Assembly: GCF_000738675.1 (NCBI RefSeq)
Contig: NZ_JPUX01000002.1
Span: 1 to 64,000, forward strand
Source: Serratia nematodiphila DZ0503SBS1
GTDB taxonomy: Bacteria; Pseudomonadota; Gammaproteobacteria; Enterobacterales; Enterobacteriaceae
Length of the DNA stretch: 64,000 nucleotides
Reading direction: 5' to 3'
Below are positions 32,575-43,049 of this stretch, piece after piece. The translations under genes were made by a program, and so were the position numbers. The notes beneath the pieces are model-generated. The model saw only the letters and a program-made list of their open reading frames with translations, was not told the DNA's origin and did not search any database. The first letter of the stretch is position 1. Every line of letters begins with the position of its first letter.

Positions 32575-33747
32575 TCACTTCAGCGCTTTGGATTCCGCTT
32601 CGCCGGCGGCCATCTGCGTCAATTTGCGCCACAGCCATTCCATCGGCCCCTGTTCGAAGTAACGCAGCCACAGTGCGGAAAAGACCAGGTTGACCAACCA
32701 GACCAGCGGCACAAACGCCAGCAGCTGCAGCCGGTCAAACTGCTCATAGAGGCCAAAGCGATAAAACAGCGTGGTGCAGATCAGCGTTTGCAGCAGGTAG
32801 TTGCTTAACGCCATACGCCCCACCTGGCTCAGCCAGCGGGCGATGCGCAGGCGCGACAGCGCGGGCCAGAAACCGTAACACAGCGCCAGATAGCCCATCG
32901 CCTGCAGCGGCGCGCCCAGCTCGCGCGGCACCTGCAGCAGGAAACCGCTCCAGCGATAGTCCCAGTGTACCTGCCATTGCAGCGCCACCGCCGGCAGTTG
33001 GATCAGCACCGAAAGCGGCAGCAGCCACGCCGCCTGCCGCAGGTAATAGCCGGAGGAATAGCTGCCGCGCAGCCAGCCGCTGCGCATCAGCCCGGCGCCG
33101 AACAGCATCAGCCCCGCCAGCTCCCAGCCATACTGCGCGCCGATGGCCAGCAGGCTGGACGAGAGCAGATCGGCGCGGCTGCGCCAGGCTTCGAAACCGC
33201 CCTGCAGCTTCCAAAACTTCTCGTACTGCAACTCCGCCACGCCCGGCTGCCAGAAGCTGCCCGGCTCACCGTGCGAGACAAAACCGAGCAGCAGCAGCAC
33301 CGCCACGCCAATCAGGTACAGCACGACGCCGGTTTTCAGCAGCTGGTAGGTGTCTTTGGCCTCGCGGATCATGCGCCAGCACACCAGGCCGATCAGCCCG
33401 TAGGCCAGCAGAATGTCACCGTCCCACAGGAAGATGGCGTGCGCGAGGCCGAACAACACCAGCCACGACAGCCGCGCGCGGATCCAGCTTTTGCCGCGCC
33501 GCAGCAGCATTTGCAGCCCGGCGCCGAACAGCAGCGCGAACATCGCCAGGAACTTGGCCTGGGCGAAGATATCCAGCAGCGCCCAGGTCCAGGCATCGCG
33601 CGATGACGGCATCCCCAGATAGGCCGGATTGAGGTAGGCGGCCTTCGGCAAGCCGAAGGCGCTGATGTTCAGCAATAAAATGCCGAGGATGGCGATGCCG
33701 CGCACGCAGTCCAGCGTGGCAATGCGCGGCAGAGGATGACTGTTCAT
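32575..33747 (-). CDS. yeiB: YeiB, DUF418 membrane protein
   Basis: A 390-residue polytopic protein with about ten membrane segments and the DUF418 C-terminal domain (GRMALSNYLLQTLICTTLFY, conserved in the family). It begins LDCVRGIAILGILLLN, the acyltransferase-3-like start of YeiB proteins. Function is unknown; an acyltransferase-like role is only suggested by the fold. It lies between folE and galS as in E. coli, 78 nt from folE, so it may be co-transcribed with folE. Confidence 0.9.
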   Translation of the reverse strand: MNSHPLPRIATLDCVRGIAILGILLLNISAFGLPKAAYLNPAYLGMPSSRDAWTWALLDIFAQAKFLAMFALLFGAGLQMLLRRGKSWIRARLSWLVLFGLAHAIFLWDGDILLAYGLIGLVCWRMIREAKDTYQLLKTGVVLYLIGVAVLLLLGFVSHGEPGSFWQPGVAELQYEKFWKLQGGFEAWRSRADLLSSSLLAIGAQYGWELAGLMLFGAGLMRSGWLRGSYSSGYYLRQAAWLLPLSVLIQLPAVALQWQVHWDYRWSGFLLQVPRELGAPLQAMGYLALCYGFWPALSRLRIARWLSQVGRMALSNYLLQTLICTTLFYRFGLYEQFDRLQLLAFVPLVWLVNLVFSALWLRYFEQGPMEWLWRKLTQMAAGEAESKALK

Positions 33748-33825
33748 TTTTTATCGCTGCTTCCGCTCATGAAAAAGGCGCCCGCAGGCGCCTGTTGTCG
33801 TCTTGCGGGTCGCCCCGCAACGCCA

Positions 33826-34491
33826 TCACCCCTGGTGATGACGCACCGCACGCAGGAACTCCTGGCGGGTATTCTGGCTGGACTTGAACAGCCCCCCCAG
33901 CGAGGTAGTGGTGGTGGCGCTGGTCGCGTCGCGGATACCGCGCGCCTTGACACAATAATGGACCGCATCGATCGATACCGCCACGTTATTGGTGCCGAGT
34001 AGGGTCTGCAGCGCCACCAGGATCTGCTGGGTCAGGCGCTCTTGCACCTGCGGACGCTGGGAGAAGAACTGCACGATGCGGTTGATCTTCGACAGGCCGA
34101 TCACCGAGTCTTTCGGGATATAGGCCACGGTAGCCTTGCCGTCGATGGTCACGAAGTGGTGTTCACAGGTGCTGGTCAGCGTGATATCGCGCACCGTCAC
34201 CATCTCATCCACCTTCATCTTGTTCTCGATGACGGTGATTTTCGGGAAGTTGGCGTAGTCCAGCCCGGAGAAGATCTCGTCGACATACATTTTGGCGATG
34301 CGATGCGGCGTTTCCGCCAGGCTGTCATCGGACAGATCGAGATTCAGCAGCTGCATGATTTCGGTCATGTGCTCTTTGATGCGACGCTTGCGCGTTTCGC
34401 GATCCAGCACTTCCCCGCGCAGCGGTGTCTCCAGACCACGCTCTTCCAGTGCCGCATGCACCAGCGCGGCTTCTTTACTTAATGATGTCAT
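33826..34491 (-). CDS. folE: GTP cyclohydrolase I
   Basis: A 221-residue enzyme, one residue shorter than E. coli FolE, that converts GTP to dihydroneopterin triphosphate, the first folate step. Zinc ligands are in TCEHHF (Cys and His) and VHYCVKARG, and the core [18 protein letters not shown] is unchanged. The 244-bp upstream gap shows no clear MetJ-type operator. Confidence 0.97.
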   Translation of the reverse strand: MTSLSKEAALVHAALEERGLETPLRGEVLDRETRKRRIKEHMTEIMQLLNLDLSDDSLAETPHRIAKMYVDEIFSGLDYANFPKITVIENKMKVDEMVTVRDITLTSTCEHHFVTIDGKATVAYIPKDSVIGLSKINRIVQFFSQRPQVQERLTQQILVALQTLLGTNNVAVSIDAVHYCVKARGIRDATSATTTTSLGGLFKSSQNTRQEFLRAVRHHQG

Positions 34492-34735
34492 GTATTTGTT
34501 CTCCTGCGGACGGAACCCGCCGGCGGCCTGATAGGGCGTGCGGCCGGCGAATTGCTTGCTCTCGTGACGGCAGAGTTTTCGTGGTGGATAACGTGAACCC
34601 GGTCAAGATTTTGCCCCCACTGTAGATGAGAGCGCGGCGATTATCCAGCGATAGTGCTTCATCCGCAGGTGAAATATTCGCATTTAGCACAATCAGGCCG
34701 GCTGCGGGTTTCCATGCGTTTTGTATGGATTTTAA

Positions 34736-35892
34736 TCACCGAGTCGCCGTTTTTTGCGCCAACCGCCGCGCCGGGGTATTCACCACCAGCCCTCCGGCCG
34801 CCAACAGCGCCGCCACCGCCACATACAGCGCCGGCTCCAGCCGATGGGTCAAGGCGGTCGACAGCGCCGACAGCATCGGCCCGACCAGTTGGCCGATCGC
34901 ATAACCGGTGGTCAGCAATCCGGCCATGTAACGCGCATGACGCGGCGCCAGCTCACGCCCGTGCTGAAGAGCAAGCTGCACCACGCAGAGGAAACCGCCG
35001 CCGGTCAGCAACGCCCCGAGCGCCAGGCCGGCCACGCCCGGCACCACTTCGGCGCTCAGTACGCCGAGCGCCTGTATCCACAGCGTGATCGCCAGCCGGG
35101 TCTGGGTGGTCAGCCGATGGCGGGTCAGAATGCCGATGACAATCCCCAGCACCGCCGCACCGCCGAACACCGGCCAGACGAACTGTGCGAACAGGCTGGC
35201 GGGAAAACGCGCCGCCGCCATCTGCGACAAAAAGGTCGCCGGCAGGATATAGCCGAAGCCGGCCAGGCTGTAGCTCCACACCAGGCGTTTGAGCGCCGGC
35301 GTCAGCAGCAGCGGCTCCGGAGCCACGTCCGGGCGATGCAGCTCGCCGCTGCGCGGCAGAAAGGCGCTAATCCCCCGACCAGCACCAGCGCCAGCCCGCC
35401 ATACACCAACCAGGCCTGCGCCGCCGTCAGCCCCAGCGCGTTGATGCCCACCGCCAGCATGCCGCTGAGGAAGATGCCGGCGCCCGGCCCGGCGAACACC
35501 GCCGCGCTCAGCGCCGGCCGGCCGTAGTGCGCCAACCGCTCGTTGGTCCAGGCCGCCACCAGCACCATCGCCCAGCCGCTGGCCCAGCCGATGACGAAGC
35601 GCAGCGCGCCGTGGGTCCATTCATCCTGCGCCAGCGCCGACAGTAGCGTCAGCGCCATCGCGCCCCATACGCCCAGCCACAGACGCCGCTCGACGTGGCG
35701 CGTAGCGCGCATCGCGTCGTAGGCGCCGCACAGGTAGCCCAAATAGTTGATCGCCGCCACCAGCCCGGCACCGGTCAGGCTGAACTGATGTTCCGCGATC
35801 ATCAGCGGCACCTGAGGGGTGAAAGCGAAGCGGCCAATGCCCATCGCCACGATCAGCGCGGCAAACCCGCTCAAGGCAATACGTAAAGCCAT
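34736..35892 (-). pseudogene. YbfB/YjiJ-type MFS transporter, single-base frameshift
   Basis: Two overlapping frames each encode half of one MFS protein. The first (from MALRIALSG at 35892) reads well to LALVLVGG. The second continues with ISAFLPRSGELHRP and six further membrane segments to the stop at 34736. Adding one G to the five-G run (CCCCC on the plus strand, 35372-35376) joins them into a 385-residue protein of normal family length. It is either a recent inactivating deletion, a phase-variable tract or a consensus error. The gene is divergent from a LysR regulator that probably controls it. Confidence 0.85.
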
Positions 35893-35937
35893 ATCGGCAT
35901 CCAAAAGGTTAAAAGAAAGTTGCCAGTATCATGCCGC

Positions 35938-35968
35938 AGTATTAAACTCACAAAAACTGAATAATACT
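35938..35968. promoter_or_regulatory. Inverted repeat in the MFS/LysR divergent promoter
   Basis: AGTATTA (35938-35944) and TAATACT (35962-35968) are exact complements 17 nt apart in the 105-bp gap. A LysR-type operator here would suit both genes. Confidence 0.55.
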
Positions 35969-35997
35969 AATCAAGTTCATCACGAAACGAGAACATT

Positions 35998-36918
35998 ATG
36001 GATCTGACCCAGCTTCGCATGTTCTGCTGCGTAGCGGAAACCGGCTCGGTCGCCCGCGCCGCCGAGCAGCTGCACCGCGTGCCGTCGAATCTGACCACCC
36101 GGCTGCGCCAGCTCGAGCAGGAGCTGGGCGCCGATCTGTTTATCCGCGAAAAACAGCGCCTGCGCCTGTCGCCGATGGGCCATAACTTTCTGTGCTACGC
36201 CAACCGCATCCTGGCGCTGAGCGACGAGGCGATGAGCATCACCCATGCCGGCGAACCGGCGGGCAACTTCGCTCTCGGCTCGATGGAGAGCACCGCCGCC
36301 ACCCGCCTGCCCTCGCTGCTGGCGGCTTACCACCAGCGCTTCTCGCAGGTGTCTCTGTCGCTGACCACCGGCACCTCCGGCGAAATCGCCGATCGGGTGC
36401 GCGCCGGCACGCTGGCGGCGGCGCTGGTCGACGGCCCGGTGCCTTATGACGAGTTGAACGGCTGTATCGCCTATCCTGAACATATGGTGGTGATCTCCTG
36501 TCTCGATCACGCGCCGATCCACAGCGCCAAAGACGCCAACGGCGAGACGCTGTTCGCCTTTCGCGCCAGCTGCTCCTACCGCCTGCGGCTGGAGGCCTGG
36601 TTCAAGCGCGAAGGCGCACGGCCGGGGCAGATCATGGAGATCCAGTCCTATCACGCCATGCTGGCCTGCGTCGCCAGCGGCGCCGGGCTGGCGATGATCC
36701 CGCATTCGGTGCTCAGCCTGCTGCCGGGCCATGAGCGGGTTCGGGTTCACACTCTGCCGCCGGACGTGGCCGACACCGCCACCTGGCTGCTGTGGCGCCG
36801 CGACGCGTTCGGGCCGAACGTGCGCGCGCTGAAAGAATTGATTATTGAACAGACGGAAACCGCCGCTGTTGATGAAAGCACCCCCAACGATTTATCAGAC
36901 GTTAGCGATATCGCCTGA
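35998..36918 (+). CDS. LysR-family regulator, PtrR-like
   Basis: A 306-residue regulator with an N-terminal winged helix (MDLTQLRMFCCVAETGSVARAAEQLHRVPSNLTTRLRQ; key residues AAEQLHRVPSNLT) and a LysR effector domain. The N-terminus, FALGSMESTAATRLP and ALVDGPV resemble E. coli PtrR (YneJ), a putrescine-use regulator. It starts divergently from the frameshifted MFS gene, and frmA begins 26 nt after its stop in the same direction, so it could control both sides. Its C-terminus has an acidic tail of about 20 residues not expected in PtrR. Confidence 0.85.
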   Translation: MDLTQLRMFCCVAETGSVARAAEQLHRVPSNLTTRLRQLEQELGADLFIREKQRLRLSPMGHNFLCYANRILALSDEAMSITHAGEPAGNFALGSMESTAATRLPSLLAAYHQRFSQVSLSLTTGTSGEIADRVRAGTLAAALVDGPVPYDELNGCIAYPEHMVVISCLDHAPIHSAKDANGETLFAFRASCSYRLRLEAWFKREGARPGQIMEIQSYHAMLACVASGAGLAMIPHSVLSLLPGHERVRVHTLPPDVADTATWLLWRRDAFGPNVRALKELIIEQTETAAVDESTPNDLSDVSDIA

Positions 36919-36923
36919 TTTAA

Positions 36924-38072
<1,149 letters not shown>

Positions 38073-38086
38073 GCCAGGAGGCAGAG

Positions 38087-38929
38087 ATGACGTTGTCATT
38101 GGAACTTCTCGAAGAGCACCGCATGTTCGGCGGCTGGCAACAGCGTTATCGCCACGCGGCGCAGAGCCTGAATTGCAACATGACATTCAGCATCTACCTG
38201 CCGCCGCCGCGCGATGACAACCCGCCGCCGGTGTTGTACTGGCTGTCGGGGCTGACCTGCAACGACGAGAACTTCACGTTGAAAGCCGGCGCGCAGCGCA
38301 TCGCCGCCGAGCTGGGCCTGGTGCTGGTGATGCCGGACACCAGCCCGCGCGGCGACGAGGTGCCGAACGACGAAGGCTACGATCTGGGCCAGGGCGCCGG
38401 GTTCTACCTGAACGCCACCCAGGCGCCGTGGGATCGTCACTTCCGCATGTACGACTACATCAGCGCCGAACTGCCGGCGCTGATCGAACAGCACTTCAGC
38501 GTCAGCGATCGTCAGTCGATCTTCGGCCACTCGATGGGCGGCCACGGCGCGCTGATGATGGCGTTTCGCAATCCGCAGCGCTTCCGCTCGGTATCGGCCT
38601 TCGCGCCGATCGTCAACCCGTGCCAGGTGCCGTGGGGCCGCAAAGCCTTCACCGCCTATCTGGGCAGCGACGAAAGCCAGTGGCTGCAGTACGACAGCTG
38701 CCATCTGCTGGCCAGCGGCGCGGAGAAAATGCCGGTCCTTATCGATCAGGGCGACGACGACCAGTTCCTGGCCGATCAGCTGCAGCCGGCGCGGCTGGCC
38801 GAACTGGCGCGCCAGCGCGACTGGCCGCTGACGCTGCGCATTCAGCCGGGGTACGATCACAGCTACTTCACCATCGCCACCTTCGTGGAAGATCACCTGC
38901 GCTTCCACGCCGAGCACCTGTTCCGCTGA
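38087..38929 (+). CDS. fghA: S-formylglutathione hydrolase
   Basis: A 280-residue esterase-D family alpha/beta hydrolase that releases formate and glutathione from S-formylglutathione. The nucleophile elbow GHSMGGHG holds the catalytic serine (about residue 149). The acid and histidine lie in DQGDDDQF and GYDHSYFT. It forms an operon with frmA; the shared terminator at 38935-38963 ends it. Confidence 0.96.
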   Translation: MTLSLELLEEHRMFGGWQQRYRHAAQSLNCNMTFSIYLPPPRDDNPPPVLYWLSGLTCNDENFTLKAGAQRIAAELGLVLVMPDTSPRGDEVPNDEGYDLGQGAGFYLNATQAPWDRHFRMYDYISAELPALIEQHFSVSDRQSIFGHSMGGHGALMMAFRNPQRFRSVSAFAPIVNPCQVPWGRKAFTAYLGSDESQWLQYDSCHLLASGAEKMPVLIDQGDDDQFLADQLQPARLAELARQRDWPLTLRIQPGYDHSYFTIATFVEDHLRFHAEHLFR

Positions 38930-38934
38930 TAAAA

Positions 38935-38963
38935 AAATCCGGGCGGTTAAACCGCCCGGATTT
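38935..38963. terminator. Bidirectional terminator between fghA and ccdB
   Basis: A near-perfect palindrome AAATCCGGGCGGTT/AACCGCCCGGATTT, with an A-run on the left and a T-rich right side. It begins 2 nt past the ccdB stop, so it serves both converging operons. Confidence 0.9.
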
Positions 38964-38965
38964 CT

Positions 38966-39274
38966 TCAAAAGCCATCAATCAGAAAATCGATGGCAGCTT
39001 TAATTTGATTCCTGTGCTCATTGGCATTACCAACGGCCTTCCCGAGCTGTGAAATACGTACGGCAGCCATCTCATGCGTCATAACGAGAAACTTTTCGCC
39101 GTTTACCTCAATCTCCGGGCATAAGCGTGCAGAAATTTTAACCCTGACGTTATCCAAAGCATAAAGAGGGATCATTAACCGGGTCGAGAGGGCATCAATA
39201 AGATCGCTTTGAACGTCCAGTAAGTAGGGATAGGCTGATGCCGGATATGTATTGTCATATACGGTAAACTGCAT
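38966..39274 (-). CDS. ccdB: CcdB-family toxin (DNA gyrase inhibitor family)
   Basis: A 102-residue protein aligned end to end with CcdB, from MQFTVYDN through LLDVQSDLIDALSTRLMIPLYALD to HEMAAVRIS. F-plasmid CcdB poisons GyrA through its C-terminal Trp-Gly-Ile. Here the end is FLIDGF, so Gly is kept but Trp and Ile are Asp and Phe. Vibrio-type chromosomal CcdB proteins also lack the Trp. Toxicity is therefore uncertain. It starts 2 nt after ccdA. Its base composition is clearly more AT-rich than the flanking genes, suggesting transfer. Confidence 0.88.
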   Translation of the reverse strand: MQFTVYDNTYPASAYPYLLDVQSDLIDALSTRLMIPLYALDNVRVKISARLCPEIEVNGEKFLVMTHEMAAVRISQLGKAVGNANEHRNQIKAAIDFLIDGF

Positions 39275-39276
39275 AT

Positions 39277-39513
39277 TTAAAATGTCCGATATTCATCAGA
39301 CAACAAACCATTTTCTTCAGTGATACGATTAAGTTCTTCTAACGCCGCACGATTTTGCTCGCGCCACTGTTGAATCTCAATGTCCCTGACACGAACGCTC
39401 AATGCGTCCGTCAATACGGATGACACATTGACGCCCAGGGATTTTGCGCGCTGGAAAAGATCGCGATCGATGGTTACGTTGACTGTCTTTTTCGTCACAT
39501 TGTTATTTGCCAT
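39277..39513 (-). CDS. ccdA: CcdA-family antitoxin
   Basis: A 78-residue protein with an N-terminal ribbon-helix-helix half (KKTVNVTIDRDLFQRAKSLG) for DNA binding and a C-terminal toxin-binding arm rich in W, E and N (WREQNRAALEELNRITEENG). It ends LLSDEYRTF, like F-plasmid CcdA, which ends near SFADENRDW. The start at 39513 is used because GAGG lies 8 nt upstream; an ATG two codons earlier overlaps the ribosome site. It should neutralise CcdB and autoregulate the pair. Confidence 0.88.
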   Translation of the reverse strand: MANNNVTKKTVNVTIDRDLFQRAKSLGVNVSSVLTDALSVRVRDIEIQQWREQNRAALEELNRITEENGLLSDEYRTF

Positions 39514-39558
39514 ATCCATTCCTCATCCCTGTAACATACACGGGTCAAATTTTCATCA

Positions 39559-39587
39559 ATTATACTCGTAAAACAGGGGTATGCCAA
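39559..39587 (-). promoter_or_regulatory. ccdAB promoter
   Basis: On the minus strand, TTGGCA (39582-39587), a 17-bp spacer and a consensus TATAAT (39559-39564) lie 45 nt before ccdA. The promoter sits between the gsiD stop and ccdA, so the pair is transcribed on its own and not only by read-through from gsi. Confidence 0.85.
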
Positions 39588-39600
39588 TTCAGCGATACCC

Positions 39601-40509
39601 TCACCCCTTCAGCTTCGGATCCAGCGCGTCGCGCAATCCGTCCCCCAACAGGTTGAACGCCAGCACGGTGATGAATATCGCCAGGCTGGGGAAGATCGCC
39701 ACGTGCGGCGCGATCACCATATCGGCGCGCGCTTCGTTGAGCATCGCCCCCCACTCCGGCGTCGGCGGCTGGGCGCCCAGACCCAAAAACGACAGGCTGG
39801 CGGCGGTGATGATCGAGGTGCCGATGCGCAGGGTGAAATAGACTACGATCGACGACAACGTGCCCGGCAGAATATGCCGCAGAATGATGGTCCAGTCCGA
39901 GGCGCCGATGCTGCGCGCCGACTCGATATAGGTCAGGTGCTTCAGCACCAGCGTGTTGCCGCGCACCAGGCGAGCAAAGGCCGGAATGCTGAAGATCGCC
40001 ACCGCGACGATCACGTTGGCCATGCCGCTGCCCATGATCGCCACCACGCCGATCGCCAGCAGAATGCCGGGAAACGCGAACAGCACGTCGCAGACGCGCA
40101 TGGTGAGGCGATCCCACCAGCCTTCATAGTAACCGGCCAGCAGCCCCAGCAGGGTGCCGATCGCCCCGCCCGCCAGCACCGAGAACACCCCGGCCGCCAG
40201 CGAAATGCGCGTGCCCATCAGGATGCGGCTGAAGATATCGCGCCCGAGGGAATCCACCCCCAGCCAGTGCATCAGCGAAGGCCCCTCGTTCAGCCGATCG
40301 TAATCGAAATAGTTTTCCGCATCGAACGGTGCCAGATAAGGCGCCAGCAGCGCCGCCGCAATCAGCAGCAGCACCAACAGACCGGCGACCAGCGCCGCCC
40401 GCTGGCGGCGAAAACGCCGCCAAAACTCACCCCACGGCGTGCGTACCGCGTTGGGGTCAATAAGCGGCATCGCCTTCAGTGCGGCGCTGCGCCGCCAATG
40501 CTTAATCAT
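39601..40509 (-). CDS. gsiD: GsiD glutathione ABC transporter permease
   Basis: A 302-residue permease of the DppC/GsiD family with about six membrane segments. It has the [21 protein letters not shown] entry block and the EAA-like loop [20 protein letters not shown] (about residues 195-214). It is the last gene of iaaA-gsiABCD, which imports glutathione and gamma-glutamyl peptides in E. coli. It begins 9 nt after the gsiC stop. The frame is intact, unlike gsiC. Confidence 0.94.
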   Translation of the reverse strand: MIKHWRRSAALKAMPLIDPNAVRTPWGEFWRRFRRQRAALVAGLLVLLLIAAALLAPYLAPFDAENYFDYDRLNEGPSLMHWLGVDSLGRDIFSRILMGTRISLAAGVFSVLAGGAIGTLLGLLAGYYEGWWDRLTMRVCDVLFAFPGILLAIGVVAIMGSGMANVIVAVAIFSIPAFARLVRGNTLVLKHLTYIESARSIGASDWTIILRHILPGTLSSIVVYFTLRIGTSIITAASLSFLGLGAQPPTPEWGAMLNEARADMVIAPHVAIFPSLAIFITVLAFNLLGDGLRDALDPKLKG

Positions 40510-40518
40510 GCCGCATCC

Positions 40519-41438
40519 TCATTGGTAACGAATCGCCGGATTGATCGCCGCGTACAGCATATCCACCAGCAGGTTGATCAGGATGAACTCCAGCGAGAAC
40601 AGCAGCACCTCGGCCTGGATCACCGGGTAATCGCGCATCTCCACCGAGTCCACCAGCAAGCGCCCAGCCCCGGCCAGTTGAACACCTTCTCCACCACGAT
40701 CGAACCGCCGAGCAGGAAGCCGAACTGCAGCCCCATCATGGTCACCACCGGGATCATCGCATTGCGCAGGCCGTGTTTCATCACCACCACGCTTTCTCTC
40801 ACGCCCTTGGCGCGCGCGGTGCGCATGTAGTCTTCCTGCAACACCTCGACGAACGAAGCGCGGGTGAAACGCGCCATCACCGCCGCCACCGCCGCCCCCA
40901 AAGTGATCGAAGGCAGAATGTAGTGCCGCCAGCTGTCGGCGCCCACCGTCGGCAGCCACCCCAGCTCGACCGAGAACACCTGCATCAACAGCATGCCGAG
41001 CGCAAAGGCCGGGAACGAGATCCCCGACACCGCCAGCGTCATGCCGAGGCGATCCGGCCAACGGTTACGCCACACCGCCGACACCACGCCGATCGCCAGG
41101 CCGAACGCCACCGCCCACAGCATGCTGGTGACGGTCAGCCAGAAGGTCGGCAGAAAGCGCGAGGCGATCTCTTCACTCACCGGGCGCTTGGACACCATCG
41201 AGATGCCGAAGTCGCCCCGCAGCGCGTTGACGAAAAAGTGCGCGAACTGCTGCGGCAGCGGCTTATCCAGCCCCAAATCCTTGCGCACCAGCTGCACCAC
41301 CGCCTCGTCGGCCTCCGGCCCCGCCGCCAGCCGCGCCGGATCGCCCGGCAGCAGGTGGACGAACAGGAACACCAGCACCGCTACGATCAGCAGCGTCGGG
41401 ATCAGGCCCAGCAGTCGTTTCAGAAAATAATTGAGCAT
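40519..41438 (-). pseudogene. gsiC: GsiC glutathione ABC permease, single-base frameshift
   Basis: The frame from 41438 reads as a GsiC/DppB permease ([19 protein letters not shown], the LPGDPAR loop, the EAA loop [20 protein letters not shown]) as far as FNWPGLG, then runs into unrelated residues and stops at 40620. The expected end [20 protein letters not shown] and the final PAIRYQ are in the next frame, ending at 40519. Restoring one G in the GGG run at 40663-40665 gives a 306-residue protein, the E. coli GsiC length. As written, the protein loses its last two membrane segments, which would inactivate the importer. Confidence 0.88.
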
Positions 41439-41490
41439 CTCATTCCTTCCCCCACCCGCAGCCGCGTGGCCGCAGGCGGGGATGGGCGCC

Positions 41491-43026
41491 TTATTTCAGA
41501 TCGGCGTTATCAAAGTTGAACGAGGTATCCGGCATCACGTAGAAACCGCTCAGCTGTTTGCTGTTGGCCGACAGCAAGCGTTCGGTCGCCAGGAAGATCC
41601 AGGGCGCGTCGGCCCAGATGCGATCCTGCGCGTCCTGATACAGTTTCTGCTTCTCGGCGCGATCGGTGGTTGCCAGCGCGTCGGTCAGATCCTTGTCCAC
41701 CTGCGGATTGCTGTAGAACGCGGTGTTGAACTGCTTCGGCGGCGCCGCCTGGGTGGAGAACAGCGGCGACAGCGCCCAGTCCGCTTCCCCGGTCGAGGCC
41801 GACCAGCCGGTGTAGAACAGCCGCACGCCGGTGTCTTTCACCCCGACGCTCTCCACCTGCGCCGCGCGCTGCCCGGCATCCATCGCCGTCACCGTCACTT
41901 TCACCCCCACCTGCGCCAGCTGCTGTTGGGTGAACTGCAGCACCTTCTGCGCGGTGCTGTGGTTGTGGGACGACCACAGCGTGGTGGTGAAGCCGTTCGG
42001 GTAACCGGCCTCTTTCAACAGCTCGCGCGCCTTGGCCGGATCGTACGGCCACGGCTTATAGCGCGCGGCGAAATCGATCGCCGGCGGCACCGGCCCTTCC
42101 GCCGGCACCGCGTAACCGGCAAACGCCACCTTGATCAGCGCGTCCTTGTTAATCGCGTAGTTCAGCGCCTGGCGCACCTTCGGGTTGTCGAACGGCTTTT
42201 GGGTAACGTTCATGCTGATGTAACGCTGCAGGATCGACGGCGCGGCCACCACGTCCAGCTTGGCGTTGCCTTCCAGCACTTTGGCCTGCTCGTAAGGGAT
42301 CGGGAAGGCGAAGGTCGCCTCGCCGGTCTGCAGCATCGCCGCGCGGGTGTTGTTATCCACCACCGGGCGCCAGGTGATGCTGTCGAGCTTCGGCAGCCCC
42401 GGCTGCCAGTAGCCGTCGAACTTCTTCACCTTGACGAAATCGGTCTGGTTCCAGGTCACGAACTGATACGGCCCGGTGCCGACCGGATGGAAACCGATCT
42501 CCTTGCCGTATTGCTTCAGCGCCGCCGGGGAGATGATCGCCGCCGCCGGGTGCGCCAGATTGTTGACGAACGCCGAGAACGGCGCCTTCAGCACGATTTT
42601 CACCGTATTGGCGTCCACCGCTTCGGTTTTGTCGATCATCTTGAACAGGTTGTAGCGCTTGAGGTGGCTGTCCGGGTTGCTGGCGCGGTCGAGGTTGACC
42701 TTCACCGCCTCGGCGTTGAACGCGGTGCCGTCGTGGAATTTAATGCCCTGGCGCAGTTTGACGGTATAGGTCAAGCCGTCTTTGCTGACCTCATAGCTGT
42801 CCGCCAGCACGTTCACCAGCTTCATGTCCTTGTCGAAGCCGAACAGCCCCTGATAGAAAGACTTGGCCACCGCCTGCGACAGCGTGTCGTTGGCGTCGTA
42901 GGGATCGAGGGTGGTGAAGTTGGACGCCACGGCGATCACCGCGTCCTTCGCCGCCCAGACCGGGCCGGTTCCCGCCGCCAGCAGTACGGCGGCCAACAGC
43001 GCATTGCGTTTGAATGTGTGCTTCAT
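41491..43026 (-). CDS. gsiB: GsiB glutathione-binding periplasmic protein
   Basis: A 511-residue extracytoplasmic binding protein of the DppA/OppA class. The signal peptide ends near PVWA-AKDAV (about residue 25). The SBP_bac_5 signature [20 protein letters not shown] and the [22 protein letters not shown] block are present. It binds glutathione for GsiCD in E. coli. It sits 52 nt upstream of gsiC and 23 nt downstream of gsiA. Confidence 0.94.
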   Translation of the reverse strand: MKHTFKRNALLAAVLLAAGTGPVWAAKDAVIAVASNFTTLDPYDANDTLSQAVAKSFYQGLFGFDKDMKLVNVLADSYEVSKDGLTYTVKLRQGIKFHDGTAFNAEAVKVNLDRASNPDSHLKRYNLFKMIDKTEAVDANTVKIVLKAPFSAFVNNLAHPAAAIISPAALKQYGKEIGFHPVGTGPYQFVTWNQTDFVKVKKFDGYWQPGLPKLDSITWRPVVDNNTRAAMLQTGEATFAFPIPYEQAKVLEGNAKLDVVAAPSILQRYISMNVTQKPFDNPKVRQALNYAINKDALIKVAFAGYAVPAEGPVPPAIDFAARYKPWPYDPAKARELLKEAGYPNGFTTTLWSSHNHSTAQKVLQFTQQQLAQVGVKVTVTAMDAGQRAAQVESVGVKDTGVRLFYTGWSASTGEADWALSPLFSTQAAPPKQFNTAFYSNPQVDKDLTDALATTDRAEKQKLYQDAQDRIWADAPWIFLATERLLSANSKQLSGFYVMPDTSFNFDNADLK

Positions 43027-43049
43027 GTCGCTTGTCTCTCCTGAGGTGT

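Noticed and set aside
41431..43044. 537-codon open frame antisense to gsiB
   Set aside because: Same GC-driven shadow effect; rich in Arg, His and Gln with no domain, while the other strand encodes a complete binding protein.
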